From contig JASHOX010000075.1 in assembly GCA_030038415.1 (NCBI GenBank), positions 1 to 64,000 of the forward strand: 64,000 nucleotides of DNA, in the 5' to 3' direction. Positions 54,157 to 62,271 of the stretch are shown here, one piece after another; the first letter of the stretch is position 1; every line of letters starts with the position of its first letter. The position numbers were made by a program, and so were the translations under genes. The notes under the pieces were generated by a model. The model ran no database searches. It was given only the letters and a program-made list of their open reading frames with translations, and was not told where the DNA came from. Source of the DNA: Xanthobacteraceae bacterium (lineage in GTDB: Bacteria; Pseudomonadota; Alphaproteobacteria; Rhizobiales; Xanthobacteraceae).

Positions 54157-54203
54157 TTGACACCCTAGCGGCGACGGCCGCATATAGTAAAGTACTTACC
54201 TAT
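54157..54203 (+). promoter_or_regulatory. Promoter with overlapping palindromic operator, coxMSL
   Basis: A -35 hexamer TTGACA (54157-54162) and a -10 like CATATA (54181-54186) are separated by 18 bases. ATAGTAAAGTACTTACCTAT (54184-54203) is a 20-bp palindrome matching in 16 of 20 positions and covers the -10 edge and start site. Binding there would block transcription of coxMSL and perhaps the divergent SDR unit. The PadR protein at 51896 is the nearest candidate regulator. Confidence 0.6.
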
Positions 54204-54269
54204 GAAAGTCCTGACCTATGCGGGCCGCGACGTCCGCGCTCGCTCCCACGATAAGAGGCTGCGACACGC

Positions 54270-55151
54270 GTGAAGCCGGCATGGTTCGATTATTATGCGC
54301 CGCGCAGTTTGGACGAGGCGCTGCGCATTCTGGCCGACGCCGGGCCCAACGGCCGAGTTCTGGCGGGCGGCCAGAGCCTGATGCCGATGCTCAATTGCCG
54401 CCTCCTCAACCCCGCCATTCTGGTCGACATCAATCGTCTCGAAGTTCTCAATAGCCTTGACGTCACGAAGGACGGCCTGACGGTTGGCGCACTCGTCCGC
54501 CACGCGGATCTGCTGCACGACGACCGGGTGCGTCACGGCTGGCCGCTATTGTTCGAAGCAACCAAACAAGTCGCGCATCCTGCGATCAGGAATCGTGGCA
54601 CCGTGTGCGGCAGTGTCGCCCATAACGATCCGGCAGCCGAACACCCGAGCGTGCTGGTCACACTGGACGGCACTGTGGTGATTGCGAGCGCTGCTGGCCG
54701 CCGCGAGCTTCCGGCCGAACAGTTCTTTACCGGCATTCTGTCGACCGCTCTGCAGCCGGGAGAGATGGTGGTGGCGCTGCGCTATCCGCCGCAGCCAGCG
54801 GGCACCGGCACCGGATTTGTGGAATTCGCGCGCCGCCTTGGCGATTTCGCCATGGCCGGAGCCGCCGCGACGCTGACGTTGCGCGATGGCGTGTGCGAAC
54901 ACGCCCGGCTGACCGTTGTCGGCATGGGCGAAGGCCCATTCCGTGCACGCGCCGCCGAAAACATGCTCGCGGCGCGTCGCCTTGGCGCCGATGATCGCAA
55001 CGAGGCTTTCGCGGAAGCAGCGGAAAAGGTCAGGGCTGCAGTCGAGCCGGCCGACGATGTGCACGCGTCCGCATCCTATCGTCGGCATTTGGCGGGCGTC
55101 ATGACCCAGCGTGCGCTGGAGACGGCGCTGGCGCGGGCGGGAGCGCATTAG
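54270..55151 (+). CDS. coxM: Molybdenum hydroxylase FAD-binding (medium) subunit, CoxM-like
   Basis: The product has 293 residues with a GTG start at 54270 (MKPAWFDYYAPRSLDEALRI). The FAD-binding motifs are AGGQSLMPML and the NRGTVCGSVAHNDPAAEHP loop (usual TIGG replaced by CGSV). It passes electrons from the 2Fe-2S subunit to FAD. Two bases separate it from the coxS-like gene. The symbol denotes the family; carbon monoxide is not implied as substrate. Confidence 0.9.
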   Translation: MKPAWFDYYAPRSLDEALRILADAGPNGRVLAGGQSLMPMLNCRLLNPAILVDINRLEVLNSLDVTKDGLTVGALVRHADLLHDDRVRHGWPLLFEATKQVAHPAIRNRGTVCGSVAHNDPAAEHPSVLVTLDGTVVIASAAGRRELPAEQFFTGILSTALQPGEMVVALRYPPQPAGTGTGFVEFARRLGDFAMAGAAATLTLRDGVCEHARLTVVGMGEGPFRARAAENMLAARRLGADDRNEAFAEAAEKVRAAVEPADDVHASASYRRHLAGVMTQRALETALARAGAH

Positions 55152-55153
55152 CG

Positions 55154-55654
55154 ATGCCGCGCGAGCAAAACATCCGGCTGAACGTGAACGGCAGGGTTTA
55201 TGAACGGACCGTGCCGGTGCGCCTGTCGTTGGCGGATTTCCTACGCGATCATTTGCATCTCACTGGCACCCATCTCGGTTGCGAGCACGGCGTATGCGGC
55301 GCTTGCACGATATCGATGAACGGTCGTAGCGCGCGCTCGTGCCTGACGCTGGCGGTGCAAGCGGACGGCGCTGAGATCGTCACCATCGAGGGACTGCGCG
55401 CGGCGGACGGCAGTCGGCATCCGCTGCAGCAGGCTTTTCTTGAGAATTTCGGCTTGCAATGCGGCTACTGCACGCCCGGAATGCTGATCACTGCGATCGA
55501 GTTGTTGCGGGAAAATCCGCAGCCGTCCGAGCAAGACGTGCGCGAAGCATTGTCGGGCAATATCTGCCGCTGCACCGGCTACCAGGCGATCGTCGATTCC
55601 GTGCTGGCCGTGGCACGCGATACGCAAGGTTCGAAAAAGCGAGAGATCGTCTGA
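55154..55654 (+). CDS. coxS: Molybdenum hydroxylase 2Fe-2S (small) subunit, CoxS-like
   Basis: The product has 166 residues. The plant-type ferredoxin cluster is GCEHGVCGACTISMNG with a later Cys in RSCLTL; the second cluster is CGYCTPGMLI and NICRCTGYQAIV. It links the Mo centre to FAD. Its TGA overlaps the ATG of the large subunit by one base (TGATG). Confidence 0.95.
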   Translation: MPREQNIRLNVNGRVYERTVPVRLSLADFLRDHLHLTGTHLGCEHGVCGACTISMNGRSARSCLTLAVQADGAEIVTIEGLRAADGSRHPLQQAFLENFGLQCGYCTPGMLITAIELLRENPQPSEQDVREALSGNICRCTGYQAIVDSVLAVARDTQGSKKREIV

Positions 55655-58020
55655 TGTCGGACGCGCGCTTCGTCAATCAGAAAGCGGTCGGTTCGCCGGT
55701 GCTTCCCGACGAAGCGATCCCGCTGGTCGAAGGCGATGGTCGCTTCCTTAACGACATCCGTTTGCCCGGCATGTATCACGTGGCTTTCCTGCGCAGCCAG
55801 CACGCCCATGCGCTCATCCGCTCGGTCGACACGGCGAAAGCGCGTGAGTTGACTGGCGTGGTGATGGTGCTGACCGGCAAGGAGCTGTTGGGCAAAGTCG
55901 AGCCGTTCCGCAGCATGCCCAACCGCTTCTCCGGTGGCGAGTCGGTGCAACATTGGCTCGCTTTCGACAAGGTCCGATTCTGCGGCGAAGCCGTTTGCGC
56001 CGTGGTGGCAGAGGATCGCGCGACCGCGGAAGATGCGGCCGAGCTGATCGAGGTCGACTACGAACCGTTGCCGGTGGTGACCGATCCCCGGCTCGGCGGG
56101 CAAGACGGCGCGGCGCTGGTCCACGACACCTGCCCGAACAACTACCTGATCAAGCGCGAATACGAACGCGGCAATGTCGATGAGGCATTTCGCAATGCCC
56201 ATCTCGTGGTCAAGCGCAAGTTCAAGATCGGCCGTAAGCAGGCGCTGTGCCTGGAAAGCCGCGGCTGCGTCGCCGGCTATCGGGAAAGCACGTTCGGGCT
56301 GACGATGTGGATCAGCCACCAACTGCCCTATGTCGTGCGTCATTACCTCGCCAATCATCTGCATCTCCCGGAGAACGACATTCGCGTCGTCGTCCCGCAC
56401 ACCGGAGGCGGCTTCGGCCAAAAGGCTTCGATCTATCCGGAGGAGTTCGTTTGCGCCTATCTTGCGCTAAACCTGCGGCGAGCGGTGAAATGGGTCGAGG
56501 ACCGGCTCGAAAACATGGTCGCCTCCACGCATGCCCGCGATCAGTCGATCGAGGTAGCGGTAGCGGTGGACCGCGACGGCCGCATCTTGGCGCTGAGCTC
56601 CGACGTCTGCGTCGACGTCGGCGCCTATTCGACCTATCTTTGGTCGGCAGGCATGGAGCCGTTGCAGACCGCGGGTCTGATGCCGGGGCCCTATAAGGTC
56701 CCGGCAATGCGCTATCGGACATGCGGCGTCGCCACCAACAAGACGCCGGTCGGTCCCTACCGCGCCGTCGGCCGTCCCTCGGCGTCGGCGTCGCTCGAAC
56801 TGCTATTGGACGAAGTCGCGCGGCGCCTTGACCTTGACCCCGTGGAGCTGCGGGCGCGCAACTTGATTCCGATCGAGGCGATGCCCTATCGCAACGCCAA
56901 CAACCTTGTGCACGACAACGTCAACTACCTGCCCTGCCTGAAACTCGCCGCTACGAAGGCGCAGTATGACCGGCTGCGCGCCGAGCAGCGCGAACGCGGC
57001 GCGAACGGCAAATTGCGCGGCATCGGCATCGCCTGCTATGCGGAATTGACCGGACTCGGCACCAGCACGGCGGTCGGTCCGGGGACGCTGCTGCAGCCTG
57101 GACGTGATGCGGTGACGCTGCGCTTAGAGACAACAGGCGTTCTCTCCATCGCTGCGGCGCTACCGTCCCAGGGTCAGCGCATCATGACCGCGATGCGCCA
57201 AGTGGCCTGCGACGAGCTTGGCATCGCGCTCGACGACATCACCTGCGTGAATAACGACACCGCCATGGCGCCTTATGGTTTCGGCACCTTCGCGTCGCGA
57301 ACGGCGGTGTTTGGCAGCGGCGCCGTCATACAAGCCGCCAAGGAGCTGCGCCGGCGAATGCTCGCTTTGGGTGCACACCTTCTGAACGTGCCGGTCGGCG
57401 AGCTCACCATTGTCAACAGCGTGCTTCAAACCATCGACCGAGCTAAGACGCTGCCGATCCGCGAAATGGCGGAGAAAAGCTATTTTTCCGCCAAAAACAT
57501 TCCGCCCGAGCTCAATCCGGGTTTCGAGGTCACGTCGTTCTACGATCCTAAATTCGGCAGCTTTGCCGGCGGTACCCACATCGCAGTGGTCGACGTCGAT
57601 GCGCACACCGGCGAGGTCAGTATCGTGCGCTACGTCGCAGCCGAAGACGTCGGCACCATCATCAATCCCGCCGTGGTTGAAGGCCAGATCATCGGCGGCA
57701 TCGCGCAAGGCATCGGCGAGGCGCTGCTGGAGGAACTCGTTTATGACGAGACCGGCCAACCGCGCACCGTGACGCTGGCTGACTATCTGGTGCCGTCGGC
57801 ACTGGAGGTTCCGCGCATCGAGCTGCATCATGCCAACACGTCGTCGGCGGCGCTGGGCGGCTTCAAGGGCTGCGGCGAGGGCTCGATCATCGGCGCGCTT
57901 GGTGCCGTGGCCTGCGCGGTGGCGGACGCACTCAGTCGCCGCGGCGGCGACATTCACGACTTCCCGGCAACGCCTGAGCGTGTGCTCAAGGGTTTGGGCG
58001 TGCTGCCGAGTGACGCGTGA
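55654..58020 (+). CDS. coxL: Molybdenum hydroxylase large subunit, CoxL-like (not form I CODH)
   Basis: The product has 788 residues from the ATG at 55654. It contains the hammerhead domain (GSPVLPDEAIPLVEGDGRFL), the molybdopterin-binding PHTGGGFGQKASIYPEE, the active loop TPVGPYRAVGRPSAS and the catalytic-Glu segment GFKGCGEGSIIGALGAV. The loop is PYRAVGR, so it lacks the AYxCSFR of CO-oxidising form I enzymes; the substrate is probably an aldehyde, heterocycle or purine-like compound. It completes the coxMSL set and overlaps the TPR gene by four bases. Confidence 0.9.
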   Translation: MSDARFVNQKAVGSPVLPDEAIPLVEGDGRFLNDIRLPGMYHVAFLRSQHAHALIRSVDTAKARELTGVVMVLTGKELLGKVEPFRSMPNRFSGGESVQHWLAFDKVRFCGEAVCAVVAEDRATAEDAAELIEVDYEPLPVVTDPRLGGQDGAALVHDTCPNNYLIKREYERGNVDEAFRNAHLVVKRKFKIGRKQALCLESRGCVAGYRESTFGLTMWISHQLPYVVRHYLANHLHLPENDIRVVVPHTGGGFGQKASIYPEEFVCAYLALNLRRAVKWVEDRLENMVASTHARDQSIEVAVAVDRDGRILALSSDVCVDVGAYSTYLWSAGMEPLQTAGLMPGPYKVPAMRYRTCGVATNKTPVGPYRAVGRPSASASLELLLDEVARRLDLDPVELRARNLIPIEAMPYRNANNLVHDNVNYLPCLKLAATKAQYDRLRAEQRERGANGKLRGIGIACYAELTGLGTSTAVGPGTLLQPGRDAVTLRLETTGVLSIAAALPSQGQRIMTAMRQVACDELGIALDDITCVNNDTAMAPYGFGTFASRTAVFGSGAVIQAAKELRRRMLALGAHLLNVPVGELTIVNSVLQTIDRAKTLPIREMAEKSYFSAKNIPPELNPGFEVTSFYDPKFGSFAGGTHIAVVDVDAHTGEVSIVRYVAAEDVGTIINPAVVEGQIIGGIAQGIGEALLEELVYDETGQPRTVTLADYLVPSALEVPRIELHHANTSSAALGGFKGCGEGSIIGALGAVACAVADALSRRGGDIHDFPATPERVLKGLGVLPSDA

Positions 58021-59429
58021 GCGGATCGGAACGAACACGCATGTACGCGGACTGCCGGGGACTGACGTTGACGACGGCGAGCGAAGGTGCCGCGATTCAC
58101 CTCGATCAAGCCGTCACCGATTACCTCGACTACCGCACGACCGCCTTCGGCCATGTTCGTTCGGCGCTGGAACAAGATCCCGGTTTCGTGCTGGCGCTGT
58201 GCTTTCGCGGCTATTTCCTGTTGATGCTGGAAAACAAGGCAATTCTGCCGAAAGTCCGGCAGACGCTCGACGAAATCCGCCCTAACCTCGCCGCGGCAAC
58301 GTCGCGCGAGCGCCGGCACGTTCGCGCGCTCGAGGCCTGGGCGGCGGGCGACATCATGCTGGCCTGCGCGCATTGGGAGGAAATACTCGCGGAATGCCCG
58401 CTCGATCTCATGGCGCTGAAGCTCCATCATACCATGAGCTTTTATGCCGGTCGCAGCCAAGTCATGCGCGCGGTCATCGCCAGCGTGCTGGGCGAATGGG
58501 ATGACAAGGCGCCGGGCTACGGCTGCGTGCAGGGCATGTACGCCTATGCGCTTGAAGAATGCGGCGCCTATGCCGACGCCGAGCGCTGGGGACGCCAGGC
58601 CGTCGAGAAAAATCCGGGCGATCTTTGGGCCATCCATTCCGTCGCCCACGTTCTGGAGATGGAAGGCCGCTCGGCCGAGGGCGTCAAATGGCTCAGTTAC
58701 ACCCCTCAGCAATGGGCCGATAAGAACCCGTTCAAGGCCCATGTCTGGTGGCACGCCGCGCTATTCTTCCTCGCGCAGGGCGACTACGACCGCGCGCTCG
58801 ACCTCTACGATCACGCGCTGTGCTCGGTGAATTCCGAGACCTATGTCGACGTGTCCAATCAGGCGGCACTGCTCAAGCGACTGCAGCTTGCCGGCGTGGA
58901 TATCGGCGATCGCTGGAAGGCGTTGGCTGAACACTCGCAACTGCGCATCCACGATCACATGCTGCCGTTTCGCGACGCACACTTCTGCCTCGCGCTGGCG
59001 GCGCACGGCGATTTCGACGTTGCCCGGAGCCATATCAAGTCGATGGCCGATTTCGCTGCCCAAAGCGAAGGCTGGCGGGCGGAGGCAACCAACAACGTTT
59101 TGATCCCGCTGTGCGAAGGCATTGTCGCCTACGAACAGGGTCATTACGACAAAGCCTGCAACCTGTTATGGACGGTGCGCAACGAAATTGTTTCGATCGG
59201 CGGCAGCCACGCGCAGCGCGACCTGTTCGCACAAATCATCTGCGATGCCGCGATGCGGGCGTGTAACCTGCCGGCGGCCCGGAGCCTCCTTTCTGAGCGT
59301 GTGCTCAGTCGGAGCACCAAAAAGGCAAACTGGCGCAGTTATGCCGAAGTCCTGACCGCGCTGGGCGAGACCGAACGCGCCGACGCGGCGCGCCAGCGCG
59401 CCGAGGCGGCGCCTGAAGTCGGCGCTTGA
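58017..59429 (+). CDS. TPR-repeat protein (TTC38-like)
   Basis: The product has 470 residues with a GTG at 58017 overlapping the coxL stop as GTGA; an ATG at 58041 (MYADCRGLTLTT) is possible. The protein is soluble and helical with TPR-like units: QDPGFVLALCFRGYFLLMLE, CGAYADAERWGRQAVEKNPG, DLWAIHSVAHVLEMEGR, QGDYDRALDLYDHALCSVNS. This arrangement matches bacterial relatives of the TTC38 family. Its tight coupling to the cox genes suggests a chaperone or adaptor role, but this is inference. Confidence 0.82.
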   Translation: MSGSERTRMYADCRGLTLTTASEGAAIHLDQAVTDYLDYRTTAFGHVRSALEQDPGFVLALCFRGYFLLMLENKAILPKVRQTLDEIRPNLAAATSRERRHVRALEAWAAGDIMLACAHWEEILAECPLDLMALKLHHTMSFYAGRSQVMRAVIASVLGEWDDKAPGYGCVQGMYAYALEECGAYADAERWGRQAVEKNPGDLWAIHSVAHVLEMEGRSAEGVKWLSYTPQQWADKNPFKAHVWWHAALFFLAQGDYDRALDLYDHALCSVNSETYVDVSNQAALLKRLQLAGVDIGDRWKALAEHSQLRIHDHMLPFRDAHFCLALAAHGDFDVARSHIKSMADFAAQSEGWRAEATNNVLIPLCEGIVAYEQGHYDKACNLLWTVRNEIVSIGGSHAQRDLFAQIICDAAMRACNLPAARSLLSERVLSRSTKKANWRSYAEVLTALGETERADAARQRAEAAPEVGA

Positions 59430-59451
59430 AAGGTCGAGCGTAAAACGGCCC

Positions 59452-61023
59452 CTAGGCGGCTCCGACGCGCAGGGATACGGTTTCGGATTCGCCACGCGTA
59501 TCCTGATCCAGCGTTTTCAACTGACGCCGCATGATCTTGCCGGACGATGTTGTTGGCAGGGCGGGAACGAACTGCACCTCGCGCGGCATTTTGTAAGCCG
59601 CAAGATGTTGCCGGCAATGATCGAGAATGCCTTTGGCATCCGCAGTCACGCCCGGCTTGAGCACGATATAGGCCTTGGCAATCTCGCCCTTGGTCGCATC
59701 AGGCTTGGCGCCGACGCCAACCATGGCGACCGACGGATGCCCGGCAATGACGCGCTCGATCTCCGCCGGATAAATATTGTAGCCGGCGGTCAGGATCATG
59801 TCTTTCTTGCGATCGACGATGTAGAAATAACCGTCGGCATCCATTTTGCAGAGATCGCCGGAATGCAGCCAGCCGTCCGGCTCGATGGTTTCTTTGGTCG
59901 CCGCTTCGTTGCCGTAATAGCCGAGCATGTTGAGCGGACCCTTGACCATTAGTTCGCCGACCTCGCCATTCGGCAACGTATTCGACGCATCCAACGGGTC
60001 GGCGATGCGGCCTTGCATGAAGGGCATCATGATGCCGACCGAGCCCAATCGGTTTTCGCAATAGGAATGCTGCATGATGCCGGGACCGGCCAGTTCCGTC
60101 ATGCCCCACAGTTCCAGAATAGGCGCGCCGCTGCGTTCCTGCCATTCCACCGATTTGGCCGCCGGCATGGTTTGACCGCCGACCACGGCGACGCGCAGCG
60201 ACGACAAGTCGAATTTCTCGAAGTCGGAATGCGCCAGCATATAGAGATACATTGTCGGCACACCGTCCATGATGCTGACCCGGTGACGCTCGATCGATTG
60301 CAGCGCCCGCAAGGCATCGAACTTTTCCAGCAAAACGAAGGTCAGCCCGAGAAGAAAACTCAAATTCATCACCACGGTGCCGTAGACATGCGGCAGCGGC
60401 AACCCGGTGAACTGCACGTCGCGCTCAGTGCGCACGTTCATGGCCGCAGTCATTGCCGCGTTGAGTACCACGCTGCGGTGGTCGAGCATCGCGCCTTTGG
60501 GAAATCCGGTGGTGCCGGAAGTGTAGCAGATCGTGGACAACTCCTTGGGCAGGTTGCCCGGCGGCTCGATCGATTGGGCTTGCCCTGACAGCAGATCGTC
60601 GAAAGAAATCGTTCCAGCGGTTGCCGCGCCGCCAAGCACGACGATTTCCTTTAAATTGCCGTCGTTCTTGAGAGACTGCGCGGGGCCGGCGCGCTCGGCC
60701 GTCGTAATCAGCACCTTCGCGCTGCAATCCCTGACGACATAGGCCAATTCTTCGGCCGTCAGCATCGCGTTGACCGGATTAAGGACGGCGCCGGCCTTGG
60801 CAATGCCGATATAACTTATCACCCATTCCACGCTGTTCGGCGCGAACAACGTAACCCGATCGCCTTTGTTGATGCCGAGTGCCTTTAACCCATTGGCCGC
60901 CTGATTGGTCAGACGCTCAAGCTCGCTGTAGGTGAGTGTCCGCCCGCCAAAGATCAGCGCAATCTTGTCGGGCAGACGCTTGGCGGTCCCCGGCAAGATC
61001 TGGTCGATAGTCATATTCAACAT
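59452..61023 (-). CDS. Acyl-CoA synthetase (AMP-binding, long/medium-chain type)
   Basis: The product has 523 residues. The P-loop motif is ICYTSGTTGFPKGAM; the A5-type segment ILELWGMTELAGPG, the YFYIVDRKKDMILTAGYNIY hinge and the C-terminal Lys in LPTTSSGKIMRR are all present. It activates a carboxylic acid to its acyl-CoA via an acyl-adenylate in the cytosol. The acid is not predictable. It is convergent with the TPR gene (22 bases) and 88 bases downstream of the flavoprotein gene. Confidence 0.9.
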   Translation of the reverse strand: MLNMTIDQILPGTAKRLPDKIALIFGGRTLTYSELERLTNQAANGLKALGINKGDRVTLFAPNSVEWVISYIGIAKAGAVLNPVNAMLTAEELAYVVRDCSAKVLITTAERAGPAQSLKNDGNLKEIVVLGGAATAGTISFDDLLSGQAQSIEPPGNLPKELSTICYTSGTTGFPKGAMLDHRSVVLNAAMTAAMNVRTERDVQFTGLPLPHVYGTVVMNLSFLLGLTFVLLEKFDALRALQSIERHRVSIMDGVPTMYLYMLAHSDFEKFDLSSLRVAVVGGQTMPAAKSVEWQERSGAPILELWGMTELAGPGIMQHSYCENRLGSVGIMMPFMQGRIADPLDASNTLPNGEVGELMVKGPLNMLGYYGNEAATKETIEPDGWLHSGDLCKMDADGYFYIVDRKKDMILTAGYNIYPAEIERVIAGHPSVAMVGVGAKPDATKGEIAKAYIVLKPGVTADAKGILDHCRQHLAAYKMPREVQFVPALPTTSSGKIMRRQLKTLDQDTRGESETVSLRVGAA

Positions 61024-61111
61024 GGCCGCGAATTCCTCCCGATACAGAGATTATTGTCGGCTTTTTGAGCACAACACTATCATCTGCATTTGGAGGCTTA
61101 AAGCGGCCTCG

Positions 61112-62266
61112 TTAGATCGATCTGCCGGTGGCAAGAGCGTTAGTCATCGACGGAAAATCATTGCAACGGCGTTGCCAGAAAGAGCGCTCTACCCAGCGTT
61201 GTTCGGCGCGGTAGTATGTCTGCCGTTCGGCCAGATACGCGGCGTATCTGGCATCGAGATCGTCTTGAAATTTTTCTAGAGCGCAAGAGTCCGACGAATG
61301 CGCTGCAACCAGTGCAACGGCCGCGTTATTGCCGCCGATAATTGCGGTGATGATGCCTTGTGAGGAGAGCGGGTCGAACGATTGCGCGGCATCGCCAGCC
61401 GCGATCCATCGCTCACCATAGGCTCGAACTAATCGCGCACTGACCGCGTTGACGTGGAAAGGGCCAGCAACGACGCGGTAATGCGGGTCTTTGGCTCCCG
61501 CATTCAGATGAAAAGCGTTGGCGACGTATTCCTCGAAATTTGCCGCCAATCGCAGGCGCGCATCGCACAGATCGCCGTCGGTGAAATAGGCCAGCACCCG
61601 GTGCCGGTTCGGTATTCGCGCGCTATAGAACCAGCCGTCCGGCGCCGATTCCAGGTAAATGCGCTGATCCAGGTCCGCCTGAGCGCTCGACTCTTCGGCA
61701 ACGCACCAGACTGCAATAAGCTTGTCGTGAATCCGCCGTCGCGCGCCGGCGTCGATTGCCAACCGCGCCATTCTCCCCGTACAGTCCACAACATAACTTG
61801 AGATCGCGCGAATCTGCGGGCCTGCACTGTCGATCCGGAATTCCCATCCGCCGGGTGCCGGTTCGGTTTCGATCCTGCTGCAGTGCTCGATCATGACCGC
61901 ACCGCTTTTAACGGCGCCAGCAATCAATTGCCGCTCAAACAGCGCGCGATCGAGGTGCCATCCGCCGCCGAAGGGGCTCAAAATCGCCTCGCGCGACTGG
62001 ACCTGATCCGAACCCCACCGCACCATGGTGCCGGCACCCGGCAAATGCAGGCCGGCACTGAAACAATCGAGGCCCAGCCCGTCGAGCAACAGCCGCGTCT
62101 CCGCAGGGACGGTTTCGCCGATGACGAAGGCCGAGTGCGGCCGGTCGCGTACGAAGAGTGCGACGCGGGCGCCGGCACGAGCCAAGACATGGGCCGTTAC
62201 CGCACCGGCCGGTCCCCCGCCAACGACGCAAACGTCGAAGCGGATCTTACCGCTGCGCCCGGCCAT
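61112..62266 (-). CDS. FAD-dependent oxidoreductase, tryptophan-halogenase/LodB-like
   Basis: The product has 384 residues. The dinucleotide motif is CVVGGGPAGAVTAHVLARAG at the N-terminus; the second FAD motif is AAGDAAQSFDPLSSQGIITA near residue 290. The family (Trp halogenase, geranylgeranyl reductase, LodB/GoxB) oxidises or modifies a substrate, or an amino-acid side chain in a partner protein. The Lys typical of true halogenases was not located. It lies 5 bases downstream of the diiron-type gene, so both belong to one transcription unit. Confidence 0.8.
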   Translation of the reverse strand: MAGRSGKIRFDVCVVGGGPAGAVTAHVLARAGARVALFVRDRPHSAFVIGETVPAETRLLLDGLGLDCFSAGLHLPGAGTMVRWGSDQVQSREAILSPFGGGWHLDRALFERQLIAGAVKSGAVMIEHCSRIETEPAPGGWEFRIDSAGPQIRAISSYVVDCTGRMARLAIDAGARRRIHDKLIAVWCVAEESSAQADLDQRIYLESAPDGWFYSARIPNRHRVLAYFTDGDLCDARLRLAANFEEYVANAFHLNAGAKDPHYRVVAGPFHVNAVSARLVRAYGERWIAAGDAAQSFDPLSSQGIITAIIGGNNAAVALVAAHSSDSCALEKFQDDLDARYAAYLAERQTYYRAEQRWVERSFWQRRCNDFPSMTNALATGRSI

Positions 62267-62271
62267 CGCCT

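Noticed and set aside
61112-62266. True flavin-dependent tryptophan halogenase
   Set aside because: The catalytic Lys and the typical WxWxIP motif were not found, and no flavin reductase gene is adjacent.
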